Shown piece by piece: positions 55,171 to 64,000 of a stretch of 64,000 nt of DNA. Each line of letters starts with the position of its first letter. Positions within the stretch are counted from its first letter, which is position 1. The notes under the pieces are model-generated. The model saw only the letters and a list, made by a program, of their open reading frames with translations. It had not been told where the DNA came from and searched no databases. A program made the translations under genes and the position numbers. The stretch is from PLOWO2-12-38-17 sp963709355 (GTDB lineage: Bacteria; Planctomycetota; Brocadiia; Brocadiales; Brocadiaceae), in contig CAVPVY010000005.1 in NCBI GenBank assembly GCA_963709355.1, forward strand, positions 1,860,001 through 1,924,000, in the 5' to 3' direction.

Positions 55171-55779
55171 TTAAACTTTGTATCTCAACGCCTCCTTCAC
55201 AAGCACTTCAATACCGGTCAATACATCAATATTATCCACCGTTTTCGATCTTTTTACTGTCTCGCTCACTGCCTTTTCAGCCATATACCTTGTATATCCC
55301 AGCGAAACCAAAGCCATTATGGCATCAGATACCATTGCCTTTTGCTGAATGTCAATACCTGCAAATATTGAAGGTGTAATTTCTCTAATAATTCCTTTCA
55401 GCTCTAAAATAATCCTTTCAGCAGTCTTTCTCCCTACACCCTTAATTTTTTCTAATGCCTTTGTATCTTCATTAACTACGGCATTCTTTATATCGCTTAC
55501 TGAACTACCGGAGAGAATAGTAATTGCAGTATTTGGTCCAATTCCATTAACTGCTAATAACAATTGAAACAGGTCCCTTTCTTCGCATGTTGCAAAACCG
55601 AAGACTTTTACCTGATCTTCTTTTATAAATAACTGAGTAAGAACTGCGACCTCTCCATGGTTAGGAATTTTCTCAAAGGTAGATAGTGGAATGTGTAATA
55701 AATAACCGATACCCGCTACTTCCAAAATCAATCGGGTTGGAGATTTGCTAACCACCTGTCCTCGGATGTAGTCTAACAT
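55171..55779 (-). CDS. ruvA: Holliday junction DNA helicase subunit RuvA
   Basis: DNA-binding subunit (202 residues): N-terminal OB fold (MLDYIRGQVVSKSPTRLILE), the tandem helix-hairpin-helix region (NGIGPNTAITILSG; KGVGRKTAERIILELKG) and the RuvB-contacting domain III (SDAIMALVSLGYTRYMAEKA). First of the ruvA-ruvB pair. ruvC is not in the window. Confidence 0.97.
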   Translation of the reverse strand: MLDYIRGQVVSKSPTRLILEVAGIGYLLHIPLSTFEKIPNHGEVAVLTQLFIKEDQVKVFGFATCEERDLFQLLLAVNGIGPNTAITILSGSSVSDIKNAVVNEDTKALEKIKGVGRKTAERIILELKGIIREITPSIFAGIDIQQKAMVSDAIMALVSLGYTRYMAEKAVSETVKRSKTVDNIDVLTGIEVLVKEALRYKV

Positions 55780-55832
55780 GTGGCATTATTTCCAGTAAAT
55801 AGTGATTAAACCATCCGATATTTATTTAAGTC

Positions 55833-57197
55833 TTAAGTTGTAAAATCAAGCCCCGAATTTGTGCCACAATCAATAGTTGTTTTTAGGCTCAGACCGTACT
55901 TTAAGAGGGTTTCCTTAATTTCGTCTATGTAGTTTTTCTTAATCCCTTCCTTATCCAATTCAATATCCGATTTATCTGTAAGGTCCTCTATTGTTTCTAT
56001 ACCTATCTTTCTAAGAGTATTTCTACACCTTACTGAAAGTCCAATTTCATAAATAGTTCTGGCTAAATCAGCCCTTCTTCCCTTTTTCTCGCCGAACAAA
56101 TCAACGCCACTATCCTTTTCGAGTCCCTGACCTAGACGTAATCCTTTTTGAGCCAGTATACTCTTAATTTCATTTAATGAAGTTTCTCCAAAATTTTTAA
56201 AGGACAGCAAATCAGCCTCAGTAATCATTGTAAGGTCGTTTAATGTACGAATATTCATCTTTTCCAGACAATTTCTACTTCTAACAGAAAGCTCAAAGTC
56301 TGTAATTGGAATATTCAATAGTTCTCCCTCTTTACCTTGTTTCTTTGAAACCTCCTCGTCATAATACATTATCGTTGAGGCCTTAACATCCTTAGAAAAT
56401 AGTAGCGCCCTTCCATTATTTGGTTCAGCATCGAGGACGGACCCATAACAACACATTGCCTCCTCATACTTGCCATTATCTTCATATAATATTCCCAAAT
56501 TAATAAATGCATTTTTATATGTAGGGCTTAAATTCGCGCATCTTTCATAATATTCAATAGCCTTTTCGTCTTCACCATCCATGTCACAATTAAATGCAAC
56601 GCGGAAAAGGGCTTTGGGATGGTTAGGATCTATCTGTAATGCTTGTTCATACTTTGCGAAAGCTTCCTGATATTCCCCAAGGTCATCCAAACAATGGCCC
56701 CACTGATAAAACAATTCAGCGCTTTCTTTATGTGAATGCAAAAAACTTTTCACAATACGCAAGGCTTCGTCAGCGCTTCCAGCCATTCTTTTTGTTTCAG
56801 CAATATCCATACTTATATCAAACTCTTCAGTATCCGTTTTCTTTGCACGCTCAAAACATTCTAAAGCATGATTATAATCACCTAATTCGTTGTAGCACTT
56901 TCCTAAATAATATGACCCGATTTTTCTTGATTTTACTTCTCTAAGCAACCTAGATGCAGTTCTTGTATCCCCAACTATCCACTCACATATACCCAGTAAA
57001 AGCATCCAATCTTTTGATTTAGTACTATCGCGTTCTTTCTTTATATCGTCCTCCAGCGACTCTATTCTCTCCTCAAATTCTTCCATTCTTTCTTTAGAAC
57101 TATATACCTGTGTTTTTATGAAAGAAACTGTTTCTCTGTTTATGTTTTCAGCGTCTAGTAGTTTATCAAGATCAAATTCAATAGTACTTGTAGTCAT
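55833..57197 (-). CDS. TPR protein with two RNA-polymerase alpha-CTD-like domains
   Basis: Protein of 454 residues: a coiled-coil start (about 25-60), then five or six tetratricopeptide repeats (for example YYLGKCYNELGDYNHALECF, ELFYQWGHCLDDLGEYQEAF, AFINLGILYEDNGKYEEAMC), then two domains like the C-terminal domain of RNA polymerase alpha: DFELSVRSRNCLEKMNIRTL (about 305) with FKNFGETSLNEIKSILAQ, and EIGLSVRCRNTLRKIGIETI (about 385). No polymerase assembly domain is present. It could bind DNA or transcription factors while TPRs bind a partner; this is inference. Upstream of ruvA by 53 bases. Confidence 0.85.
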   Translation of the reverse strand: MTTSTIEFDLDKLLDAENINRETVSFIKTQVYSSKERMEEFEERIESLEDDIKKERDSTKSKDWMLLLGICEWIVGDTRTASRLLREVKSRKIGSYYLGKCYNELGDYNHALECFERAKKTDTEEFDISMDIAETKRMAGSADEALRIVKSFLHSHKESAELFYQWGHCLDDLGEYQEAFAKYEQALQIDPNHPKALFRVAFNCDMDGEDEKAIEYYERCANLSPTYKNAFINLGILYEDNGKYEEAMCCYGSVLDAEPNNGRALLFSKDVKASTIMYYDEEVSKKQGKEGELLNIPITDFELSVRSRNCLEKMNIRTLNDLTMITEADLLSFKNFGETSLNEIKSILAQKGLRLGQGLEKDSGVDLFGEKKGRRADLARTIYEIGLSVRCRNTLRKIGIETIEDLTDKSDIELDKEGIKKNYIDEIKETLLKYGLSLKTTIDCGTNSGLDFTT

Positions 57198-57600
57198 ACT
57201 TTATTTATACTCCAACACTTCTAAAAATTTACACTTAAATTATTCACAACTCAAATTTCAAACTTTAACACACATATGCGAGAAATTCAACTAAATTTCA
57301 CCCTCCTATCCTACACAACAAATTAATATTTCCACATATACAACTATCTCTAAAATCATTATGGTTTTCCAAAAATATCACCCGCAAGTACAGTCCAAAA
57401 ATAAATATAATATTACAATGTCCTATTAGGAGGGAATCATAAAATCATTAAACGATGGAGACCAACTCTAAAATTAAATATATTTATTGTACAATTTTAC
57501 TTCAAAGCGTTTTAACTAGAAATATGGAAGACAAAAAACATAATAAGAAGGTATTGCAAATGCAAATAAATCTTAATAATTCTTATATTTATAACAACAC
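57198..57600. other. intergenic stretch, no feature recognised
   Basis: 403 very AT-rich bases upstream of the TPR/alpha-CTD gene and downstream of a small ferritin-like gene. TAGGAGGGA at about 57428 looks like a ribosome site on the plus strand, but the nearest ATG (57453) is too far away and its 49-codon frame looks random. No hairpin with a T run was found. Confidence 0.4.
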
Positions 57601-57804
57601 CTAGAAAGTCTTTTTATTCAATGTCGCCAAAATCTTTCCATACTTTTTGTGTACCTTCTTCTCATGCTTTGTGGCATCTTTAACAACGCTACCAAAAAAG
57701 GCCTTAACAAATGGGTCTGTCTCCTGATCTGCCAATCTCGTATATTTCTCCTGTAATTCACGTTCATCTTTTGCTACAATACCAATAGCTTCCGATAGGT
57801 TCAT
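57601..57804 (-). CDS. small helical ferritin-like protein
   Basis: 67-residue helical protein (MNLSEAIGIVAKDERELQEK..). Glu and His are spaced as in one half of a rubrerythrin/ferritin-like bundle (EREL..KYTRLAD and DATKHEKKVHKK), but two complete ExxH motifs are not present, so metal binding is unproven. ATG at 57804 follows GGGGAGG; the longer TTG/GTG-type frame up to 57864 is not used. It is a single-gene unit on the minus strand. Confidence 0.7.
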   Translation of the reverse strand: MNLSEAIGIVAKDERELQEKYTRLADQETDPFVKAFFGSVVKDATKHEKKVHKKYGKILATLNKKTF

Positions 57805-58019
57805 TTTGATCCTCCCCAGAAAATCAATTAACGAAAGAAGTAAAATCCTTATTATATTTACCAAATATAAAATTAAATATCAACATTGTTTTGTTTATAA
57901 ATTTAGAAAAACTAAAATAATGTGAAACTTACTTTAAACAAATTACAATATAAGTTAAAATAATTATACAAAATATAAAGTCACAATATTTATAAAATTT
58001 CATTTTAAATTATTGTAAT

Positions 58020-59951
58020 ATGAGTGATAAACCAGATTTAGATACTAAACTTATAAAATTTGCTGTCACAGAAGGGTTTTTAAAGCCTGACCAGGTCAAT
58101 ATTTGTCAACGTATTGCAAATGCATTTGAAGATAACGATCCCAGGAAAAGCATTGATATTATAATGATGGATAGAGGCTACATTACATTTGAACAATGGA
58201 CTTATCTTGTTGAGACATTTGGTATAAAGGCTATTTCATGTCCATATTGCGAAAAAAGATTCAAAGAGGCAGATAACGAAAGTGCCGGGGTAACCACATG
58301 TAAATACTGCAGGAAGCAGTTTGATTATAGTGAATCACATAAAATACACACCTCTACAAAAAGCCAGGCGTGTGATAAGACACTGGCATCCACCAATAGT
58401 ACACAAGACCATTATATTAACAAAAGATTGGTTGGAAAATATAAGATTATTGAAAAAATCGCTACCGGTGGATGGAGTACAATATACAAAGCAAAAAGGA
58501 CTTTACTTAATCTAGACGACGTAGTTGCTATAAAAATACTCCATCTAAATTTAAGTGACAACCCACAAGACATTAAAAGATTTTATAATGAGGCATCCAC
58601 AATTAGAGAACTACGCCATCCTAATGCAATACATTTATATGATTTTGACCGAGATGCTGACGGAACAATTTTCATGGCTATGGAGTTTATACACGGCAAA
58701 AATCTGAAAGAAATTATAAAAGATATAGGGGCATTTGATGTACCAAGTATGCTAAATATTATTTTTCAGGTTTGTGATGTAATCTCGACTGCACACAAAC
58801 ATCCCAAAAAAATAATTCACCGCGATATTACATTACAAAATATTATGCTGACCAATGTAGGAGATATTGATGATTTTGTGAAAGTCTTGGATTTTGGAAT
58901 AGTTAAATTACGAACGCATGATAATGTATCGTTGACAGGGAGTATTGTGGGTACGCCACTTTATATGGCACCTGAACAATGGAGGGGTGAATGTGATGAG
59001 CGGACCGATATATATTCCCTTGGTATAGTCATGTATGAAATGCTCGCAGGTGAACCTCCTTTTAAAGGTGATCAAATAACACTAATGAATAAACACCTGA
59101 ACGATAGACCAAAACCTTTCCGCAAGCTAAACAAAGACCTAAGAATCCCAAAAGATATAGAAGAGATAATATTTAAGTGCCTCGAAAAAACCGAAGACAA
59201 GAGACCCCAATCTGTAGATGAACTTAAATCTTTACTACAAAAAAGTAATATTACAAATGTTAAGCCAACCAATTATACAAAATTCATTGTGTCTGCTGTC
59301 ATTATAACAATTGCACTACCATTATCAATTTACATGCTATTCCAAAAAGAAGAAAACACAAACATTGAACAGAATTTTCAATCACACATCATAAAACAAA
59401 ATGTTAATAGCCTATCCGATACTAAATTAAATGAAATACCTAAGATTAGCGAAAATAAAGAATTGCAACAACACGACAATAATACCCAAGTATTAAATGT
59501 AGAACAGCTTAAAAATAACGAATTAATTAAAAATACTAGCCAAAAAATCACAGATAATTCTAGTAAACAATCTAATAAACTGGTTGCCAATATACAAAAA
59601 CATGACATATATAAACCTGACACCATACAAATAATAAAAAATGAGATAAAGGTATGGTTACAGAATTATAAGACGGCATGGGAAAAAGGCGATGTTGAAA
59701 CACTGCAAAAGATTGGACATATAACATCTGAGAAAGAAGCAAATAAACTCAGAAATCATTACTCTTATGTCCACGACGTTAAAGTATCTATACAGAACGA
59801 AGTAATTGAAATAGATAACAATCAGGTTATTATTAGTTTCTATAGAACGGATGAATGGATAGATGAACGTGGCAATAAACACAGAAAAGATTTGCCAAAA
59901 ATTACCAAAATCCTCCACAAAGAAAATAACATATGGAAAATCTTAAATTAA
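58020..59951 (+). CDS. membrane Ser/Thr protein kinase with zinc ribbon
   Basis: Hanks-type kinase of 643 residues. Residues 1-70 form a small helical module, 74-101 a zinc ribbon (CPYC, CKYC), and 141-410 the kinase: glycine loop ATGGWSTIYKA (about 148-158), ATP Lys172, Glu191, catalytic HRD 267-269 with Asn274 (HRDITLQN) and DFG 291-293, GTPLYMAPE. One membrane segment at 422-442 leads to a Asn/Lys-rich linker and a C-terminal domain (about 545-643, LQNYKTAWEKGDVETLQKIG) like NTF2/DUF4440 folds, placed outside the cytoplasm. All catalytic residues are present. The end overlaps the next gene by 19 bases. Confidence 0.9.
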   Translation: MSDKPDLDTKLIKFAVTEGFLKPDQVNICQRIANAFEDNDPRKSIDIIMMDRGYITFEQWTYLVETFGIKAISCPYCEKRFKEADNESAGVTTCKYCRKQFDYSESHKIHTSTKSQACDKTLASTNSTQDHYINKRLVGKYKIIEKIATGGWSTIYKAKRTLLNLDDVVAIKILHLNLSDNPQDIKRFYNEASTIRELRHPNAIHLYDFDRDADGTIFMAMEFIHGKNLKEIIKDIGAFDVPSMLNIIFQVCDVISTAHKHPKKIIHRDITLQNIMLTNVGDIDDFVKVLDFGIVKLRTHDNVSLTGSIVGTPLYMAPEQWRGECDERTDIYSLGIVMYEMLAGEPPFKGDQITLMNKHLNDRPKPFRKLNKDLRIPKDIEEIIFKCLEKTEDKRPQSVDELKSLLQKSNITNVKPTNYTKFIVSAVIITIALPLSIYMLFQKEENTNIEQNFQSHIIKQNVNSLSDTKLNEIPKISENKELQQHDNNTQVLNVEQLKNNELIKNTSQKITDNSSKQSNKLVANIQKHDIYKPDTIQIIKNEIKVWLQNYKTAWEKGDVETLQKIGHITSEKEANKLRNHYSYVHDVKVSIQNEVIEIDNNQVIISFYRTDEWIDERGNKHRKDLPKITKILHKENNIWKILN

Positions 59952-60820
59952 ATAATAGAACCCTTATTCATTTAAATCATAAAAAGTATATAATTTTACT
60001 TTTAACATTCACCTTTTTACTCACTTTTTGCAAGATAGCATTTTCAAGTAGCATTAGCGTAAGTCCCAATTCACTCACAATTGATGTTGAAACCTATGGT
60101 ACAGTTACAGTGGACGTTTTAAACGAACAGGGTAGCCCTTCAATTAATACATTAGTCACTGCAAAAAGCGGTAACGAAACCGTAGCAACGGTTTCACCAA
60201 ATAGGGGAATAACAAATCCCTATGGGCAAGCTTTCTTTACAATTGCAGGATTATTAAACGGAACCGTTACAATAACCTTTATCGCAAATAATTTATCCGC
60301 ACCGCTTCCTGTCACAGTTGTTTCAAATATAGCGCCCTGCGGTACAGCCAGCAGCAGCGGCGGCGGTATTGATGAATTTGGTCCGGAAAAAATGAATGAT
60401 AATATAGAAGAGGACGACTGTTCGTATCACTGGATAAGGACACGAAATGAGATTGGGCAGAAAAAACAAAGCTGGATTATGCTTGACTGGACTAGTGATG
60501 TCACCATTTCAAGAATGGTTATCCAAACAACCGATTGCTATGAAAGCTGTGGTGAAGACTCAGAAGACCCTCTTTATATAGACCCTGGCAGAAATATTGG
60601 CAGTGGAATAGTTCAATATTTAGACGAAGATGAAATGACATGGATTACAGACGGTGAACTTTACGATGAAATAGGTGATATTGAATACTTATTTGCGAAA
60701 TCTATAACAACGAAGGCTATTCGTATCAAAAAAATCGCACCAAACCCGTTCTGTAAAGGACAACAATCCAATCCTGTTATTTTTGAATGGCAAGTTTACG
60801 GTATCCCCTCCTGTAATTAA
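59933..60820 (+). CDS. secreted protein with Ig-like and discoidin-like domains
   Basis: Exported protein of 295 residues: signal anchor near residues 18-40 (KYIILLLTFTFLLTFCKIAF), an Ig-like/Big-type domain (SISVSPNSLTIDVETYGTVT..FTIAGLLNGTVTITF, to about 125), then a C-terminal part of about 160 residues with six Cys and SWIMLDWTSDVTISRMVIQT plus ITTKAIRIKKIAP, a pattern seen in F5/8-type (discoidin) carbohydrate-binding domains. It starts inside the kinase gene, so the two are likely made together; the protein could be a ligand or target of the kinase output. Function unknown. Confidence 0.75.
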   Translation: MENLKLNNRTLIHLNHKKYIILLLTFTFLLTFCKIAFSSSISVSPNSLTIDVETYGTVTVDVLNEQGSPSINTLVTAKSGNETVATVSPNRGITNPYGQAFFTIAGLLNGTVTITFIANNLSAPLPVTVVSNIAPCGTASSSGGGIDEFGPEKMNDNIEEDDCSYHWIRTRNEIGQKKQSWIMLDWTSDVTISRMVIQTTDCYESCGEDSEDPLYIDPGRNIGSGIVQYLDEDEMTWITDGELYDEIGDIEYLFAKSITTKAIRIKKIAPNPFCKGQQSNPVIFEWQVYGIPSCN

Positions 60821-60883
60821 TCTTCATATTTATACCCGGATGAAATTATTTTACTTCCGTTAGTTTTTAATTGTTTCATCTAT

Positions 60884-61909
60884 CTAACGATTGTGACAAA
60901 AAGTGCACTGGATGCCAATCGGTTCAGGATGCGGTGGTGCACCTGCCCTGCCAATTGGATGACAACCTGATTGACTGCAATTACCAATAAATGGCGGATG
61001 AGGAGAATCATCAGCAGATGGATGCGCTGGATTGGGATGACAAACCGTACATGATACAGTTGACACAGGAAAATGGCAGTTCAGACAATGGCGGTTAATA
61101 GTATTTACGCCCCCCCATGATGTTGTGTGACTTAAAGGCGTTGTGCTGGTGTGACACCTCTCGCAAAAATCCTCCTGATGACATACACTACATTTCTTAC
61201 GTTCCCACGATGCTGCAAACCCATGAGTCTTTCTACGCCATGCGTTATTATGATTTCTGGGTTTCTGTTCCTGATGGCAATTTACGCACCAATTTAAATC
61301 ACTATGACACCGTTCACAGTAATTCTGATTGTAAAAGAATTCACTGCCATGCCTCTGTATCCAACGCACATCGTCATGCTTAACCCATCTGTCCTCATGA
61401 TAAAGAGGCATTCGGTTATTTTTAATATATTTGTGACAAACATTACATGCAATTCTTTCCTCGCCCATTTCTTTATGACAAGGGATACACGAGCCGTACA
61501 TATCTGGAATAAGATCTAAAGTAATTGCATCGCTCTTTTCTATGTCTTTATGACATTGCTCACATTGAATATTATTTTCAAGATGAGCCTTATGATTGAA
61601 TTTCAAATCACGGTATTTTTTAGGAATATTGTGTTTAATCTTCATTTTCATACCGGGTCTTGTGTGACACAAAAGGCAAGATTTTGGATTACGGGTATCA
61701 TAATTTTTCATATGACAGGTAAGGCATTTTGCCATCTTTGGCCAATCGGGTTCCATATCTTCTTTGTAACTATGGCAGTAATTACAATCTTTTAAGCCCT
61801 TTTCTATATGCCTGGCATGACTGTAATGAATGCCAGATACTTTACATCCCACTATCAATAAACAAAAAAGAAGTGGCGTGAAATAAATTATATAATTAAA
61901 TTTATTCAT
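60884..61909 (-). CDS. multihaem cytochrome c lipoprotein, 14 haem motifs
   Basis: Electron-transfer protein of 341 residues with 13 CXXCH sites (CNYCH, CLTCH, CLLCH, CEQCH, CIPCH, CNVCH, CERCH, CVNCH, CSVCH, CERCH, CLNCH, CTVCH, CTFCH) and one CX4CH site (CSQSGCH). The signal segment ends in LLIVGC, a lipobox, so it is likely lipid-anchored. One haem per 24 residues means an almost pure haem wire. It starts in the stop of the porin gene (TGATG), strong evidence that cytochrome and porin work together, as in outer-membrane porin-cytochrome conduits. Confidence 0.92.
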   Translation of the reverse strand: MNKFNYIIYFTPLLFCLLIVGCKVSGIHYSHARHIEKGLKDCNYCHSYKEDMEPDWPKMAKCLTCHMKNYDTRNPKSCLLCHTRPGMKMKIKHNIPKKYRDLKFNHKAHLENNIQCEQCHKDIEKSDAITLDLIPDMYGSCIPCHKEMGEERIACNVCHKYIKNNRMPLYHEDRWVKHDDVRWIQRHGSEFFYNQNYCERCHSDLNWCVNCHQEQKPRNHNNAWRRKTHGFAASWERKKCSVCHQEDFCERCHTSTTPLSHTTSWGGVNTINRHCLNCHFPVSTVSCTVCHPNPAHPSADDSPHPPFIGNCSQSGCHPIGRAGAPPHPEPIGIQCTFCHNR

Positions 61910-63315
61910 CAGAAATTTATACTATAAGAAAGTAATAATTGGTTGTAAGTCTCAGGGTCTGTATCACTAATTTCAGTAGACCACCTGAACGTAATATCAG
62001 ACTGCTTTGTTAACAAATATTTGAGTTTGAGGTAATATGTGCGAACATTAATCTTCTGTTCAATGTCATTTGTATACTCACTATCAAGAACAGATTCCAA
62101 ACCATTACTGCCGTCAAAATTATATTTATAAAGCGAATAGTTAGTGCCTACGCCAGCGTCAAACTTGCCTATTTTTTTATCATAGTCAACGCTTATATCT
62201 GTGCTTTGGTCAACGCCAGAGGCATCCCAGTATTCTATCATGAAAGCAATCTTGGAATCCTGCAATAGAACATTATTAAAATTAACCGCTAAGAATGCCC
62301 TTTTATAATCAAGGTTAAATGTGTTTTTGTTGCCTTCGTCAAGCACATTCCTGTAATCCATACCGCTTGATATTCCGAACTTTTCACCAATACCTTTATA
62401 TCCTGTAAGGCTAATAAGGTCAAAGGGTTCAAAAGTACCAAGGATTTGATAAAAAGGTGAAATGTTGTTACTCTGTTCGGCTAGCGAATTAAGAAATCTA
62501 AAATAAGACACCTGCACGCTGGCATCCCAGGCAATCTTATCCCAGGATAATTTCACAAGAAAATCTTTAGGCCGGGCGTTTAAAAAGGTGTATCTACCGG
62601 ACAAATTTAAATCTTCATAAATCTTTTGCCACAGACTTAAGCCTACCTCATCATCTATATAAGCATCATCTATAATACGAATGTAATCAAGATTTGCAGT
62701 AGTATCAATAAAAGGACGTACAGATACCCCGCTTCCTGTTACTGTATCAAAGTAAGTACTGCTATATTGCGATGCCCTCAAACCTCCAAACACATAAGTA
62801 TCCGCCGGTCCCAATTGCTGTTCATATTTTGCACCATCAAATAAAATGGTCTCTACAGAATATTGATACTGACGCCCAACACGAAGATTAGATTTATCAA
62901 CAACCGGGTTTTTTATGTCTGCATATAAATAATACAACCGCCCATTGACACTACTGTCGTAACTATCTAAGATATCCCTGAATGCCCCGTCCTGACTTTC
63001 ATGCCCGTCAATGTCTTCTGATAATCTTACAGAACCGGCAATAGTAACTTTATTTCCAAGAAACTCCTTAGTCCTGAAACGGATGTATTCGTACATATCA
63101 TGGTCGTCCTCATCTTCCGCCCAACGCCCCTCATACTGCGTTCTGAAACTACCAGAAACGAAATTACTATAAGTAAAACCTCCCGCTTCTGTCAAACCTG
63201 TTATTGTAGTGGCAACATCTTCTGCCTGCGCAAAAAGGGAGGAAGAAAGAAAAATGACAAACGAGACTAAAATAATTAATTTTTTCACGGAATCAAGATT
63301 AAAATGCATAAACAA
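61909..63315 (-). CDS. outer-membrane porin-like beta-barrel
   Basis: Exported protein (about 460 residues): signal peptide KKLIILVSFVIFLSSSLFAQA, then alternating amphipathic strands with Tyr/Phe ends and a terminal YSINF, typical of outer-membrane barrels; elements such as SFRTQYEGRWAEDEDDHDMY and LRVGRQYQYSVETILFDG resemble porins found beside multihaem cytochromes. Start is uncertain: TTG 63315, ATG 63309 or GTG 63288 (MKKLIIL..); none has a clear ribosome site. It is coupled to the 14-haem lipoprotein, so the barrel may hold or insulate it through the outer membrane. Needs a diderm envelope. Confidence 0.8.
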   Translation of the reverse strand: MFMHFNLDSVKKLIILVSFVIFLSSSLFAQAEDVATTITGLTEAGGFTYSNFVSGSFRTQYEGRWAEDEDDHDMYEYIRFRTKEFLGNKVTIAGSVRLSEDIDGHESQDGAFRDILDSYDSSVNGRLYYLYADIKNPVVDKSNLRVGRQYQYSVETILFDGAKYEQQLGPADTYVFGGLRASQYSSTYFDTVTGSGVSVRPFIDTTANLDYIRIIDDAYIDDEVGLSLWQKIYEDLNLSGRYTFLNARPKDFLVKLSWDKIAWDASVQVSYFRFLNSLAEQSNNISPFYQILGTFEPFDLISLTGYKGIGEKFGISSGMDYRNVLDEGNKNTFNLDYKRAFLAVNFNNVLLQDSKIAFMIEYWDASGVDQSTDISVDYDKKIGKFDAGVGTNYSLYKYNFDGSNGLESVLDSEYTNDIEQKINVRTYYLKLKYLLTKQSDITFRWSTEISDTDPETYNQLLLSYSINF

Positions 63316-63359
63316 AGTACAAACAATATATATATTTAGGAATTGTTTACCAAAAACAA

Positions 63360-63971
63360 TTATTCTTCTCCCTGTTTCATGCTTGCAGTAGATGTGGCAT
63401 TGATTTCTAATGTTGTTATATAAATATGGTCGCCTGACCGACTGCCGTCACCATTTGCATCGTTTCCAGCAGCGTAAAATGTTACTACACCTGAGGCATC
63501 AGCTGGTGCTTTCCATTTTACCTTCCATCTCTTTCTCTGATTCCCAACAGCTGTATGTTCTATATATTTATTTTTATCTTCTTCGTCAAGCCCGCGGAAG
63601 TCATTAGGCGGAATAACCTGAGTTGTATTTCCTATACTTTTGAACTTTCCAACCCTGTTGTTATTAGAATCAAGTGCCGTCATTTCAAAACCGTGCAAAG
63701 ATCCAATGTCGTCTTTAAATGAGATTTTTAATTTAACTTTCTCACCTGGTACGTAAAAAGACGGTCCTGCTATTGAAAATTTAGCGTCCCCTGAATTGAG
63801 GATGAAAGAACTGTGACACCCTGAATCCCTGCATGTCCCGTCGTCATTAGGCGCACCCGTTCGATATGCAGGGGGTCCGCTAGACCACGCAAACGCACTA
63901 CTCACCAATAAGCCGCCGATAATAACCGTACCAGACAAAAGGCAAGACCCAAATTTAATTATATACTTCAC
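63360..63971 (-). CDS. secreted choice-of-anchor V/Reeler-like protein with CX4CH
   Basis: Exported protein of 203 residues: signal peptide ending near residue 28 (SSAFA), then RTGAPNDDGTCRDSGCHSSF, where Cys47-x4-Cys52-His53 could bind one haem c, followed by a beta-sandwich (FYVPGEKVKLKISFKD..HGFEMTALDSNN..VKWKAPADASGVVTFYAAG) like Reeler/choice-of-anchor V domains. Homologues usually have CXXCH at this place. First gene of the group with the porin and multihaem lipoprotein; the CX4CH form is shared with one site of the latter. Confidence 0.8.
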   Translation of the reverse strand: MKYIIKFGSCLLSGTVIIGGLLVSSAFAWSSGPPAYRTGAPNDDGTCRDSGCHSSFILNSGDAKFSIAGPSFYVPGEKVKLKISFKDDIGSLHGFEMTALDSNNNRVGKFKSIGNTTQVIPPNDFRGLDEEDKNKYIEHTAVGNQRKRWKVKWKAPADASGVVTFYAAGNDANGDGSRSGDHIYITTLEINATSTASMKQGEE

Positions 63972-64000
63972 AGACAGCTCTCCTTTGTCTCAAGTTTTTA

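Noticed and set aside
57453..57602. 49-codon plus-strand frame after TAGGAGGGA
   Set aside because: The ribosome-like site is about 19 bases from the ATG and the translated sequence looks random.

Overview
The window looks like a piece of chromosome from an AT-rich planctomycete, most likely an anammox-type bacterium (Brocadiales). This is inferred, not proven: no hydrazine synthase, 16S rRNA or other lineage marker is present. The pointers are a four-subunit pyruvate:ferredoxin oxidoreductase, a corrinoid methyl-transfer cluster, a 14-haem lipoprotein paired with a porin, an AhbC-like haem enzyme, a very large SecDF fusion, and a TPR protein carrying two RNA-polymerase alpha-CTD-like domains. 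No tRNA, rRNA or CRISPR array was seen.

Layout. 0.2-1.6 kb: ECF sigma factor and zinc-finger anti-sigma factor. 2.0-5.6 kb: a cyclase-family gene, then a tightly coupled porCDAB operon. 5.9-7.6 kb: three unrelated small genes separated by two attC-like folding sites and ended by half a third, read here as a short integron cassette array without an integrase. 7.6-8.0 kb: an interrupted redoxin-like remnant. 8.0-13.7 kb (minus strand): DUF763 gene, then a corrinoid protein, two zinc-type methyltransferases of the UroD/MtaA family and a RACo-like activator. 14.1-15.5 kb: a cation-efflux gene and a 229-bp inverted-repeat element. 15.7-19.4 kb: Trm112-like gene, yidC, mnmE, dCMP deaminase. 19.5-23.4 kb: an nrdR-nrdD-nrdG operon behind a promoter with NrdR-box-like sites; nrdD carries a one-base frameshift. 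23.7-27.3 kb: smc. 27.3-34.8 kb (mostly minus): a frameshifted membrane protein, rseC-like, HU, rpmH (plus strand), ferredoxin, tldE/tldD, an interrupted cyclic-nucleotide-binding protein and rlmN.

35-39.7 kb is decayed accessory DNA: a MazF-type toxin with an internal stop next to its antitoxin, a HEAT-repeat lipoprotein, and several truncated or frameshifted pieces of secreted repeat proteins. 40-57.2 kb is a long minus-strand housekeeping block: murJ, glgC, ahbC, PQQ-propeller and LysM envelope proteins, secDF-yajC-tgt, spoIID-like, queH, ruvB-ruvA and the TPR/alpha-CTD protein. 58-60.8 kb holds a membrane Ser/Thr kinase overlapping a secreted protein gene. 60.9-64 kb holds the multihaem lipoprotein, a porin and a secreted CX4CH protein, which could form an outer-membrane electron conduit.

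A recurring theme is broken reading frames: two one-base frameshifts (nrdD, membrane protein), three internal stops (redoxin, CNBD protein, MazF), and two intact-looking proteins whose N-terminal homology extends beyond any ATG/GTG/TTG (cation efflux protein, TldD). Either this lineage tolerates much decay or some are sequencing errors; targeted resequencing would decide.
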